This document shows positions 11,951 to 22,518 of a DNA stretch of 60,000 nt, in pieces. Location of the stretch: positions 17,302,599 to 17,362,598 of the forward strand of contig NC_088309.1 of assembly GCF_910592395.1 (NCBI RefSeq). Reading direction: 5' to 3'. The notes under the pieces are model-generated. The model did no database searches and was not told the origin of the DNA. It saw nothing but the letters and a program-made list of their open reading frames with translations. Source of the DNA: Lineus longissimus. Lineage: Eukaryota; Nemertea; Pilidiophora; Heteronemertea; Lineidae. The first letter of the stretch is position 1, and each line of letters starts with the position of its first letter. The position numbers and the translations under genes were made by a program.

Positions 11951-12347
11951 GGAACTCTTCATTATTCATGCTCTTCCAACATGTAAAAGAATGGCAAGGT
12001 AGGCTATACTGATCGATGAGGTAGCTCCCACTAAGTCTAAGGCCCTATCCAGAAGTAGACTGGGGACTACCAATGAGTAGACCTACAGAACTGGTGCACA
12101 AATGTGAATGACACATGCTCTATGACAATGATGCACACAATGCAAATGTCAGAATGTATAGGAGAATGCACTCAGCCTGCACATGATACATGTAACACAT
12201 GTGAATACATGGGGGCATTGAATGTTTCGAGGTCTTACTATACTTATTGGTATCGAAGTCGTAGTCATTGACTTCTACAGGCCGAAAGGTCGGCGTTGTC
12301 TTCTTCTTACTGCTACACAACCTCGTATCGTAACATCCAGAACCTAC

Positions 12348-12421
12348 CTTCTTGTGCGATCAGGACCGGGGCGACATGGGCGAGGACGCAGGGAATAGCG
12401 ATGCACTGTAAATGGCGGCAT
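12348..12421 (-). other. Candidate first exon (ATG to splice donor)
   Basis: On the minus strand an ATG in a GGCATG-flanked, GC-rich context opens MPPFTVHRYSLRPRPCRPG and runs 74 bases to an AAG|GTAGGT donor. The local base composition is clearly more GC-rich than the surroundings. No downstream exon could be matched, so this is a suggestion only. Confidence 0.2.
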
Positions 12422-12752
12422 GATGACGGATGGCGCTGCGAACGAATGACGATTGTTGCAAAATCTAAAAATAACATTCGATAAAATACACATATGCCAC
12501 AATTGTACTTGCTTTTATAAATAATTTCATGCAGTTAGTACAAAACAATTCTTTAAATTAGGATAAGAGTTTAACTGAGAAGATTTTACAGCATATGGCT
12601 GAATCATGACGTCAAACGCGGGAAATATGAAATGCAACAAGTGTAATGCTTGGTGTCATGATATGGTTCCTCCGAAAAAAGAAGGATGCTAGCATTTCGA
12701 GGAAAGGTGAAAAATCGCACAGGAAGAAACTCGCAAAAAAGGATTAGTTACC

Positions 12753-14887
12753 TCAGTCTTGGTTCAAAGGTCCTTGCTGATGGCGCCGTCGGCGCCTCAC
12801 TAACTTGTATTCATTCCTATTGGGACGGTCATTACGATTTGTATTAGTGCAGTTGCCACGAGCAGTAGCACGAACATTCTGTGACCCAGCAATTTGGATG
12901 GCCACTGCCTGTGTTCTGAATCGTTGGACCGTAGGATTGTCACAGCGTCCACCAAGGCCCCGTTGTTTGCTGAAGTATTCCTCCAGTGGGTCTTGGCTGA
13001 ATTTTTCCGATAGCACGAACTGTACACCATCCTCTAGCAGCAACTCTTTGCACAAACTGACAAATGATCTCACGGTTAATCGTAGTCCTTCCAAGGTTTC
13101 CCGGCTAAGGCACATCCTTCTCTTGGCTTCCTTTGTCATATTTGGAATAGCCATACATTGGTCCTCCCAGTCTTGCAGAAATCCTAGAAAGTCTTTTTGT
13201 AACCACTGAAATGAATAAGAATAAATATGATCAATTGTACAGTTAACAACAGACTTGATTTGTTTCATTTTCCCATTATGATGTTTCATTTTCCTATTAT
13301 AAAGTTGTAGTACTCACCTCAAATCGATCATCGTCAACATCAGTGTATGGCTTCATCCATGGTTTCAGATGCCCTTGACGTGTGTTTGAAATGTTCAACA
13401 GGTCGAAGAAATTATCTATTTTCTCGATGAATATAACTGTTGACCCTGTATCATGCCAATTCTTCTGTCTGAAGACATGCTGTAATGCAGTTGCAACGTT
13501 CGAACTGAGCACCTGTCGAAAAACAAGAAATAATAAGTATCTTTTTTGGATCGCGCGGGGGGGGGGGGGGGGGGCACTATGATAATGAATACAAGTGACA
13601 GTGACAGTTGAATACTAGCTAAAATATATTTATATATATATTTTTGTATATGACATATATTTATATATATATTTTTGATACTAGTGGTCAGAGTACATGT
13701 ATACCAACCTGAGCAGCTAAATTGACCTTCATCCGTTAACTTGGTGTCAGGTATAAATGTTCATGCGAGATTTTCTTCAGGTAGTGGAGGGCGTTTTGGT
13801 CGTGCATGTCTTCTTCCACCAATCTTAGTAGTTGGGTCCATTTGATGTCTTGGGAGTTGTACTGAAAATACAAAATAAATCATAGGATAAGTATATGTAT
13901 GTATGTATAAAATGCATCTTAGATATGAGATGAATTATACTAACTGAAAGGTCTGACTCAATTGAATTTAATACTCACATGCAGATTTCGTGTCTTATTA
14001 TGCCATCCTGAATTCTCCCAGTTGTTGCGGGTCGTTTTGATCAGATGTGGAGTGTTGCTAAAGAAGTAGAGTCTACGGTCACCTCCAAAGGGATTGATGG
14101 TGTAGAAGTCCTGATCTGCTCTAATCAGACGAAAGAATCTCCGATTAGGGGAAGCTCCATCAGCAACAAATGCTCGCACTTTGAATCCAGCTGACTCCAA
14201 GATTGCGACGCCATCCCAGACATCAAAGAACAGCTGACTGCTGGTGAATTCAGTGCATGGAAAGAAGGCAAATACTTCCTGAAGTGGCAGGAAGATACCC
14301 CTTACCATGAATGCCATCACATGTGTTGCGAGAATCGGTTCATATACAACAACCCCATCAGTATTTACGACTTTCTTCACAAAATTTGCAATTTCAGTGT
14401 TCACATCACTAATATCTGTGAATCCGATTAGATGTCCTGAACCCTTGGCATAAACGAGGCCAGACTTATCTTCATTTCATCAAACACAAGTGTTACATTC
14501 TTTCTGAAATCTGCTAGATTTTCAAAGTCTATGTCCTTTTTGATGTGTTTGATGACATCGGAATTCCATTCACTCTTGGCTGTTGTGTACTGTGTGTAGT
14601 CAACAAGTGTCGACTCGTGAGGTAAGAAGAGCGCCTTAGAATCTCTTATCTGGCGATATGCAGCAGGACTCCTTTGCAGGGCAATGCACCATTTTATCAT
14701 TATTGGATGCCACCTCATCCCTCTGGCCGACTTCTTTGAAAGCATTTCAACTTGCTGCTGCCACATCAATTTCATAGGCGAGTCATCGGGCAGTCCTGAT
14801 ATTGATTTTTCATTGTTCTTTAGAATTGCACTAAGACTGGCCCCCATTTCTTCACTCAACTGCTCCGCCTTGTTTTCAGCAGCCACC
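12753..14887 (-). pseudogene. P-element / THAP9-type transposase, four exons, inactivated
   Basis: Four exons with GT-AG borders and phase-0 joins are visible: 13979-14887, 13709-13861, 13318-13512 and 12753-13205. Exon 1 encodes GMRWHPIMIKWC and LVFDEMKI, then VADGASPNRRFF and SNTPHLIKTTRNNW, the RNase H-type catalytic segment of P-element transposases. The last exon carries LSEKFSQDPLEEYFSKQRG, the hallmark C-terminal motif shared with THAP9. Two lesions are seen: a one-base deletion near 14466 shifts the frame within exon 1, and a TAA interrupts exon 2 just before RMKVNLAAQ. The N-terminal part, including any THAP zinc finger, is missing because a piggyBac element begins at the TTAA at 14888. 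Introns are short (about 110-200 bases). Confidence 0.85.
13557..13680. repeat. Low-complexity: G18 run and a duplicated 31-bp AT unit
   Basis: Eighteen consecutive G lie at about 13557-13574. At 13624-13680 a 31-bp AT-rich unit starting ATATATTTATATATATATTT is present twice in tandem. Both lie in the P-element intron between exons 2 and 3. Confidence 0.9.
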
Positions 14888-15931
14888 TTAACCCTTTGAC
14901 TGCCAGAGGCTTTTTCGCCAAAATACCCCGTGAGGCCAGAAAACGGACGTTTTGACCCTTATTTCAAAATTACAGAAAAAATAGAAGGAGTGCAATGAAC
15001 CCATCAACCTTTCAGTATTCTATAGCCCTTAGCTTGTTCTTTCATGTCCAAGTATCCAAATATACATTTTTGTATGGTAGGAACTGAAACAGCCTCCTTG
15101 TTTGTACTTTTGGCCAAAAACCCTCCGCGGACTGAAAAACAGACATTTATACATATATTTCAGAATTGTATGAGAAATATAAGGAATTCAATAAACTCGC
15201 CGATCTATTAGTATTCTGTATTCCTTTGCAAGTTCTTTAAAGTCCAAGAGTTCAAAATTTCTCCTCTGCATGTTACTTGTTGAAACATTCACCCTCACAA
15301 AGTGGAATTTTGCACTTCTGGCAAAAAAACCGAGTGTCCTTGTGAACTCCTCCGTTGATGCAGACACGACACCTTCTCTGAGGATACTCCTTTTTTGCAG
15401 TAGGAGGGAACTTGGCAGGGATGTGTTCCTTGAACCCACCCCTGAGTCTCTGTCCTGGATTATCTAACCTGACCCTTTTGGGCATTTGGACCAACACCCT
15501 TTCCTCATCCGAATCACTACTGTCCACAGTTGTTTGACAGAGTTTCTTCACAACTGCCAAATGGAAATTCTTGAGTTTCATTTTCTTGTCTGGGTTTTTC
15601 TCATTGAAAATGACAAAGGCATTGTGCATTGCCATCTCCATCAGGTACATGAACAGTTTCTTGGTCCATTTTTCAGTCTTTCTCACAAGAGGGTAGTAGG
15701 AGATCATTTGATCAATGCGATGGACTCCGTTCATGTACTGATTGTACTCCATGAGACACACAGGCTTCCTAACTTCATTTTGACCTCCTCCCCTGACCCT
15801 AACCTGAACTACACCTATCTGATCATCATGTCTAGTGCTAACAGCCCTCACTATACGATTGTCCAACCAAGCCAGAGCCAAGACTTTACTATTGTCCTGG
15901 GCAACCATGTCCCCTTTGGCCATCCTGTTCG
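14888..15931 (-). mobile_element. piggyBac element, 3' half, inserted at TTAA in the P-element
   Basis: The right edge of P-element exon 1 meets TTAA (14888-14891), then CCCTTTGACTGCC, a typical piggyBac end after the TTAA target duplication. About 380 bases of 3' UTR precede the transposase stop at 15273. The element lacks its 5' half, because homology stops at 15931 where a Ty3 5' block is joined. So the piggyBac copy entered the P-element and was later truncated. Confidence 0.75.
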
Positions 15932-15953
15932 GCCGTAAATTTGCAGCTGCCAT
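15273..15953 (-). CDS. Chimeric frame: Ty3 gag start joined to piggyBac transposase C-terminus
   Basis: A 226-codon frame starts at the gag ATG of the Ty3 5' block (MAAANLR, 15933-15953) and continues without a break into piggyBac sequence (RPNRMAKGDM). It contains the region of the third catalytic Asp (YMNGVHRIDQMISYYP), the dimerisation/DNA-binding part, an acidic DSSDSDEE spacer and a C-terminal Cys-rich domain with spacing C-x2-C-x4-H-x6-C-x2-C-x4-C-x3-C ending ECFNK. The first two catalytic Asp residues are absent, so it cannot transpose itself. A Ty3 LTR and leader lie directly upstream in the right orientation, so the chimera could be transcribed. Whether the join is a biological fusion or an accident of deletion is not known. 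Confidence 0.7.
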   Translation of the reverse strand: MAAANLRPNRMAKGDMVAQDNSKVLALAWLDNRIVRAVSTRHDDQIGVVQVRVRGGGQNEVRKPVCLMEYNQYMNGVHRIDQMISYYPLVRKTEKWTKKLFMYLMEMAMHNAFVIFNEKNPDKKMKLKNFHLAVVKKLCQTTVDSSDSDEERVLVQMPKRVRLDNPGQRLRGGFKEHIPAKFPPTAKKEYPQRRCRVCINGGVHKDTRFFCQKCKIPLCEGECFNK

Positions 15954-16051
15954 ACTTTACTCTGGTCAGCTCGAAGATTTAAAGAAAAAAAACAAAAGAA
16001 ACTAAGGCAGTGTTATACAAAATTCAAAGGTGAAAACTCACAAACCATATA

Positions 16052-16761
16052 TTACCACTCCAGGACAAGGTTGACTGCCTCCGCGATCTCAAGGATCCAC
16101 TTCGTGACAGTGACTGACGTAGCGTGGACCCCGTCCACTCTCAGTTTGTTGGGGTGAACAACAACAGTTCCGGAACGAATCCGAAGCACGAACTTGTCCA
16201 ATTTCGACGTTTGGGCCCCGCGGGCTGTATTAGGTGTAGAAAAGTGATCGTTTATTCGATTCCAAATTGCAAATTCTCCTCTATTGATGTTCAGTCGAGG
16301 GGGTACTCAGCACCACATCAACTGGCAATGTTGGGATGACTCCACAACATGCTCAATTGAGGCTCAATAACAGGCCATAATAATGCCTGGACGGCGTTAG
16401 CATGGATGAGCGCCTGGTGAGTCGATAAAAGTTGTGCCGGCAACGTCCTATTCTTATGCTCAAAAACGTCATTCCCTCCCACTGCAATAATAATTAGAGT
16501 TTTGTAACATGAGTCGATGGCATCTGTTAACAATGCCGGGACGTGACGCAGCTTCGCTCCACTGATGGCGATAACTTCAGCTCGCTGGTGTACCTCCTGA
16601 AGAGAGGCCTTCTGGTGGACAAACTGGCTGTCCGTTATGATGATGACACGTTTCGCGACAACGTTCCGAACGTCCAGTTCACTAACACAGGAGTGGAAGG
16701 ATTGTTCCGATTCAGTGTCACTAACATCTCCCTCGGGAAGCAGCCACTTCGCTCTCGGCAT
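16052..16761 (-). pseudogene. SGNH-hydrolase-like frame, left copy
   Basis: This is the same frame as at 39974-40681 (described there): ATG directly after a splice acceptor, ITDSQ near the start, GGND in the middle, DGVH near the end. It shares the internal TGA with the right copy and carries in addition a 2-bp insertion near 16363 that shifts the frame. It is therefore doubly broken. Confidence 0.5.
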
Positions 16762-17296
16762 CTGCAAGAGAAGAGCAAAAATCAAAATAGCACACAGATG
16801 AGAACACGGGGAGCATAACTGTTGTCTCCAGTGCTATGGCATATTTATGCATCCTGCGTGGTGGAGGGGATGGCACATACAGTGTATCGTCCAAATAACG
16901 TAGTGAGATAACTATTCTCGGGTAACTTGATACCGTGACAGGGCTAGTGAGCGTTTCTGCTTCCATCTGGAGGCACAAAACTAATGCACGCTCCCTACGG
17001 CATAAAATGTACAGGTCACGTGACTTGGGAAACTCCACAAGCCGGTCGCTAAATGCGCCCTGTATGCATCAGATACTGTATGACAGGCCCCATTACTGGC
17101 CTAGTTTGATTTCATGTATCGTGAGGCAGGTACTGGCCTCGGTAATCATGCGATGTTGGCCCGATATCGCCCTCAGCCGGGTGTTTTTTTTTTCGAGGAT
17201 TGGCTCCGTCAACAAAGGAAAACCAACATGGCCGCATCCATTCTGACCATACCGAGTCGGACTCGCCAACAAAAACGCTTATTTCGGGTAGGTTCG

Positions 17297-17314
17297 ATCC
17301 CACAGCTGTCACCA
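17297..17314 (-). promoter_or_regulatory. Primer-binding site, tRNA-Leu-like (left copy)
   Basis: TGGTGACAGCTGTGGGAT on the minus strand begins four bases after the LTR's terminal CA. It closely matches the complement of the 3' end of leucine tRNAs, and the match extends into the T-arm (CGAACC). It presumably primes minus-strand DNA synthesis. Confidence 0.75.
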
Positions 17315-17318
17315 CTTT

Positions 17319-17558
17319 TGCGGGACTAAACTAGCCCCTTGAGTAATTTAACACATATACTCCCTTAGATAAATCCTCGTTTATTACTCTGCAATTCTTA
17401 TAACAACGCTACACAACACAGGTCGGTATTTCTTCGTTCTTCGCTAGCTCCTTGCTCCTGCGCATGCTCAGTCGCACAAGTTTGTACGGGGATTTCCCAG
17501 AGAGTGCGCAGCTACAGGGTGCGGCAGAATAATGCCGGCCTAAAACCGGCCCACCACA
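17319..17558 (-). repeat. Ty3 LTR (240 bp), 3' LTR of the large element
   Basis: It is bounded by TG...CA, preceded on the minus strand by a polypurine tract and followed by a primer-binding site. It contains AATAAA (17380-17385, minus) and an NRF1-like TGCGCATGC (17459-17467). Against the 41240-41479 LTR I count about 7 differences in 240 bases, indicating a moderately old insertion. Confidence 0.85.
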
Positions 17559-17572
17559 TACGTCCCCCCTTA
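17559..17572 (-). promoter_or_regulatory. Polypurine tract of the Ty3 element
   Basis: On the minus strand TTAAGGGGGGACGTA abuts the LTR start TGTGG. This purine run is the expected plus-strand primer for reverse transcription. Confidence 0.75.
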
Positions 17573-18522
17573 ACAGAAGACGCGTCCCCACGTCTTAGGG
17601 TAGTCTCTTCACGCCGCCTACCACAACTTTGACTTCAGAGCCCTTTACAACTCTGGCATCAGGGCATACCACTGCCTGGCCCCTGGCAAAAAGTTTTTCC
17701 ATCAGAGCACATTACCACTCCGGCATCAGGGTGTACCACTGTGTATTACCCTGGCAACAACACTTCACAGCTGCCGCGCAATTCCAGCAATCTATTGGCA
17801 CTGACGCACGACTGAGTTCCCTCTAACGGGGCATGGCTTAGACGGGAGCACTGTGTTAAAACTAACTATTTGAACTACTAGTACTCATCAGAACAAATTC
17901 TGCTAAAATGCTCACTAATAAATGCATCAATGCTACTTAAAATCATCTAAAACAATACAAGAACTATACTTCTATCAAAAATACTTTCGATGCTTCGAAC
18001 CACAGCAGTGTCAAATGAGGTATACTAGTATATGTATATAAAAATACTTTGAGATTCAGCAGATATCAATTCGATTCAAACGTTTTCAAAAATATAGTTA
18101 TCATATATGCGAACACTTACACTTCCTGCGCAGAATTGGGTCATCGCCCTACATATATAGCGGTGTGCAACGCATACTAAACGTCTGTATGTTATTGCTC
18201 AAGTACACCTAACGTCCGTGAAATACCACGCTAAAATGCACAAAACCATCGTCCTAAAGCGGAGCACCGTAACACATAACGTCCGTGAAATACCACGCTA
18301 AAACGCACAAAACCATCGTCTTAAAGCGGAGCATCGTAACACATAACGTCCGTGACCTACTGCGCTATGACACACAAAATCATCGTCCTAAATCGGAACA
18401 CAATTGACATGTAAGATATATATACCCGTAATATTAAGAATCTGCGGTTCAACACAATAATAACGTCATATTTGAACTGCACATGCTCCTATTGCCACGA
18501 ATTTTTCTTCGATTAAATTGTC
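17573..18522 (-). other. Ty3 3' untranslated region
   Basis: There is no open frame between the end of pol and the polypurine tract, and no envelope-like gene. The only structure seen is the 67-bp repeat array at 18211-18408. Confidence 0.65.
18211..18408. repeat. Three tandem 67-bp units in the Ty3 3' UTR
   Basis: Units start with AACGTCCGTG at 18211, 18278 and 18345, an exact 67-bp period. Units 1 and 2 are nearly identical, and unit 3 is more diverged and slightly short. Function unknown. Confidence 0.9.
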
Positions 18523-21500
18523 CTACGTCAACGATCCGGTGAAGATCCTCCTTACATAATCGTGGAAGTTTGCTGGCCTGCGCACTTGCCGTCCTCCTCT
18601 TGTCTCTTGGACATCATCCGAGAAGACTGACCTCTCCAGCTCATCCACTATGTCCAATGGCACAACGGGTTTCGATGCTGCTACGATATCTGGGGCTTGT
18701 GCATGCTGGGGCGGTTCGTGTCCGGCTGGAGCCGGTGCAATCCGACCATCTCGATCTCCGGTTGCAAAATCCCTAATGGTGGTTGCACCTCAGCAGGGGC
18801 AACATCATCAACCATCAGCTCCTCACCTCCAACTCTGTCGTGGACTTGTGCAGCAGAGGGTAGGAGTTGTGCCGGAGCATCATGTATCACAGCCGCACCA
18901 AAATTTAAAAGTTCCGCAGGGACCAACCCTCCGGCTCCATTGTCTATGGCCAGGTGTTACAGTCCAACTGGGGCTGGTTGCAAGTTCACTCCTGCTGCTG
19001 CTGGGCCTAACAGAGGAGGTTGTGCTGGCTGAGGACCTGCACCCCGTCGCCTCCTCACTGGCTGTGGTCGTTGTGGTAAGGGCTGTAGTGGCTCGGGAGG
19101 GGGTCTAACATCGGGCTCGCCTAGCTGGGGGTAAGCGCCTGGGACTACTCTCCACACGGGCGCACCATGTTGGGGATAACCTCCTCCAACCTGGATTGCC
19201 GGATGAATAGTGTCAAGGGGAGTGGGGATCGGAGGGGCCTCAAAGGGCTTCAGGCGATTATGGTGTACACAAAGTGTTCTGCCGCCATTCTCGTCCTGTA
19301 TCCTGTATGTAACTCCTTGATTTTCACCACTGCCGGGCATACATTTCATTACGAGGAACGGTCCCTCCCAGGGGAGTGCGAGCTTCCGATGGCGATCTTT
19401 TGAAACAGGGTTGTGGAGCCAAACCCTATCGCCTTCTCTGTATGGGTGATGGCGCTGCCACTTATTGTAAACCTTTTTCTGGCGGGCTTGGGCCAGCTTC
19501 GTCTGCTCCCTCACAGAGTCATACGCTGCCGTCAGACTTCGTTTGATTTCCGTTGCGAAAGTGCCAGCTGAGCGCCAATACATCGGCGTTGGCGGCCCAT
19601 ATACGACATCCGTGGGGAGATTTGGTTCTCTTCTGTGAATGAGGAAATATGGGGAGAACTTCGTCGTTTCATGCACGCTGGAATTGTAGGCCAGGGCAAC
19701 CGTACCCATATGCTCATCCCAATCGTTGCCATGGTCGCATACACATTTTGCTAGCATATCCTTTAGTGTACGGTTGAATTTCTCAACCATTCCATTGCCT
19801 TGAGGATGGTATGGGGTTGTTCGAGATTTGTGAATCTGCAACAACGTACAAAGCTCCTGGGTCACTCTTGCTTCGAATTGCCGGCCCTGATCTGAGTGGA
19901 GTGACTCCGGTACACCATGCTCCCTTACGTACAGGGATTAAGGACAGGATGAAGGCAACTGTCTCTGCTGTCTGGTTAACCATCGGATAGATGCTGTCTG
20001 GTTAACCATCGGATAGATGTTAACGAATTTGGAAAAATGATCTTCCACCACTAGCACGTATCGGTTCCCACGTGGGGTAAGTTGGCACTCTGTTATATCT
20101 GTACAGACCAATTCCATTGGACGGGTTGACTGGATACTCTGTAATGGTGCCTTCAAAGCTGGATTTGGCGCGCTCCGTGCCACACATTTCGGGCAGGTAC
20201 GGCAAAACGTTTTGATGTCCGCAATCATACCCGGCCAAAAGAATCTTGACCTGACCTTGTTCACTGTTTTGTTCCTGCCAAGATGCATCGAAGTTACGGC
20301 GGCGTAGAGTTCCTCCAACACCGACTGTCGAAGTTCTGCAGGCAGCACTTTCTGTATAAGGTCGCGGGACTTCTCTACTCTGAGTTTACGACATAGTAAA
20401 CCTTCGTGAATGAGCAGTTCGTCGAACAGCCGAAAGTATGCCTTGACTTCCTGTCTCGAGTGCCTAACTGCGGCTGAACAAGGTTTCTTGTTGTTAGCTA
20501 CCCACTGAAAAACATCACTAACCAGTGGATCTGACTGTTGTTTGTTCACTAGCGTTTCTGCTTCGTTGTCGGGTTGTGGCGTCAATGATAGCACAGCAAG
20601 CTTAACGTCCCCATCTGTGGAGTCAGCTGGGATATCCTCCACAGTTGACTCCGACAGAATTGTGTTTTGCTGGGACAATAGTGGTTCTTTCCTTCGGCTA
20701 AGTGCATCAGCATTTCCATTCTTCTCCCCCGGGCGGTAGACTATCTCCATCTCGCTATGTGCGCTTAGCTCTATGGTCCAACGACTACGTCTGCCTGTAG
20801 CATCATTGTCCACCTTTAACCGCTGCTGATGGATGAGGGGGTGATGATCAGTAACCACCGTGAATGGGGCTGCACAAATGTATATATGGAACTGTCGGAG
20901 TGCCCACACTATCGCCCAGAGCTCCTTGTCATACGTGGCCCAGTTCTTTTCAGTTCTGTTGAGACTCTTACTGACGTATCCAATCACTCTATCAAGGCCG
21001 TCTTGGCATTGCTCCAAGACGGCACCGATAGCATAATCAGATGCATCAGTATATACCTTGAATGGTTCGCCATTCCATCGGGGGAATGCTAAGATTGGTT
21101 CTGACGTCAATCGTTCCTTAAGGGTGTGAAAACTTTGCAAGCATGTCACGTCAAAATTAAATGGTGCATCTTTCTGGAGAAGTGCATTCAGAGGTGTCGC
21201 AATCTGAGCAAATCCCTTCACAAACTTCCGGTAGTAGGATGCCAGCCCAAGGAATGAGCGAACCTCATTCACATTACGTGGTTGTGGCCAGCTTTCGACC
21301 TTCTTGATGTTGCTGGGGTCAGGCCTGAGGCCATCTTGAGACACTAAGTGTCCCACACAGACAACCTGGTCTCTTACCAGATCACACTTTTCGGGTTGGA
21401 GTTTGAGGTTTGCCTTCCGGAGGCATTGGAAGACCTCCCTCAAGACTGTCATGTGTTCCTCGAACGTCTTTGTGAATATGAACATGTCATCGAGGTTAGT

Positions 21501-21720
21501 CGGCATCTGTCGCCAATCCATGCCAGCAAACACCAGAACCATCAGGCGCTGAAAAAGAGGTGAGGCATTACATAGCCCGAACGGCAACCTCTTAAATCGG
21601 TAGAGCTTGGTCCCTACCGATAATCCTGTGTGGTCCCGAGAATCTAGGTGTTCAGGCACCTGCCAGTAGCCCCTGGTGAGATCAAGGGTACTGAAGAGGG
21701 CAGCACCTGACATTGCTGAA
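18523..21720 (-). pseudogene. Ty3 pol 3' part, copy 1: RT palm to integrase and C-terminal tail
   Basis: The frame 19938-21713 holds the RT palm (LDLTRGYWQV, LPFGLCNAS, NLDDMFIFTK), RNase H (VYTDASDYAIGAVLE, TDHHPLIH), the integrase zinc region and the first catalytic Asp. After a 26-bp tandem duplication (19967-20018) the frame changes. The second Asp (HSDQG) and catalytic Glu (GNGMVEKFNRTL) lie in further frames separated by a one-base shift near 19930. The tail 18957-19865 carries GDRVWLHNP, a Pro-rich stretch, a TAA at 18957 and a shift near 18685, and ends in RRPANFHDYV with TAG at 18523. Two family residues are changed: Asn replaces Tyr before x-Asp-Asp in RT, and Tyr appears where the first His of the integrase zinc finger is expected. 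Confidence 0.85.
19967..20018. repeat. 26-bp tandem duplication inside integrase
   Basis: Units start GCTGTCTGGTTAACCATCGG at 19967 and 19993. Because 26 is not a multiple of three, it shifts the integrase frame. The same duplication recurs in the other two copies (offsets +4195 and +8390), so it predates the triplication. Confidence 0.95.
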
Positions 21721-21725
21721 ATGGT
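21721..21725. repeat. Target-site duplication, left side of BEL insertion
   Basis: ATGGT at 21721-21725 matches ATGGT at 37670-37674, directly flanking the BEL LTR ends. Five bases is the size expected for BEL/Pao integration. The duplicated bases belong to the Ty3 RT frame. Confidence 0.85.
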
Positions 21726-22518
21726 TGTTGCGGCTTTAAAAATGTACTCAAACTTTCATTGAGAATAGAGGCGTCTTTATTCTGGATAAGGACCTCGTAT
21801 CGTGAGGAGTATAGTACACATCGAGGAGGCTGACGTAAAAGACTGAAAGACACGAATAATCAACAATCAAAACCTTACAAAACTCTGTAATGTTCCAGGA
21901 TCAGAACATAAAAAATAAAATACAAATGTATGCACAGATTCGTACAATCTACTACCAGTTAACAGTTTGTCCCTAAATAGTGGATGTGGCTGTTAGTGTT
22001 GTCAAAACATCATACTCAAAACACCGTGCATATCAAGATCCCGGAGTCATCTTTTACAAAAGGGTCGCCATGGGACCTGAGGCACCCAGACTCAACTTCA
22101 CGAACAATATCTGTTGGCCGGACAGATTTGTCTTAGCACAAAAAATACACGGGCATCCGTACAGTGTCGCCACCTAGAGGCGTCTAAAGACAACCACAAA
22201 CACATGGGTGAGCAAAAGTCGTGGGACACCGCCACATAAAAGTGACCTAAGTTACATAACTTGGGGATAACAGGGTCCTAATATAGTTTCCGGGGGTTCT
22301 ATACATCTTTATCTTTATAGTTACCTTTATCCCGTCTGACAAGGCCTCGAAACTTTCACCGCAAAGGCGGACAAAAGAGGACAACTGCGTCCTAAACTTT
22401 GACAATTAAAATTCAATGGAGTTGGGCGGAAGCTGAGACAGCAGCGCCGCCACCCAAGCGCGCAAAAACTAAGGTGCCAAATTCAAATTTCTTCAGGACG
22501 CACTTGGCGGCCGTCACA
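21726..22518 (-). repeat. BEL LTR, tandem copy 1
   Basis: 793 bases, TG...CA ends (plus strand starts TGTTGCGGCTTT, ends GGCCGTCACA). Preceded on the minus strand by a purine-rich AGGAGAGGCA, probably the polypurine tract. Confidence 0.9.

Larger units (their letters stand above)
15932..17558 (-). mobile_element. Second copy of the Ty3 5' block (LTR, primer site, SGNH frame, gag start)
   Basis: These 1627 bases match 39855-41479 with a few percent of differences, including a 2-bp insertion near 16363 and A- and T-run length changes. The similarity runs past the LTR through the primer-binding site and leader into the first gag codons. The LTR at 17319-17558 therefore acts as 3' LTR of the large element to its right and as 5' LTR of a deleted second element to its left. 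Tandem elements sharing an LTR usually come from recombination between copies, which is inference here. Confidence 0.85.

Noticed and set aside
17112-17315. Leader frame reading VFVGESDSVWSEWMR on the minus strand, downstream of the LTR primer site
   Set aside because: Overlaps the primer-binding site, short, no domain; probably untranslated leader.
18211-18408. CRISPR-like array
   Set aside because: Units are contiguous, with no unique spacers between short repeats, in a eukaryotic retroelement; a plain tandem repeat.
17573-18522. Possible envelope gene between integrase and 3' LTR
   Set aside because: No open frame, signal peptide or membrane segment; only the 67-bp repeats.
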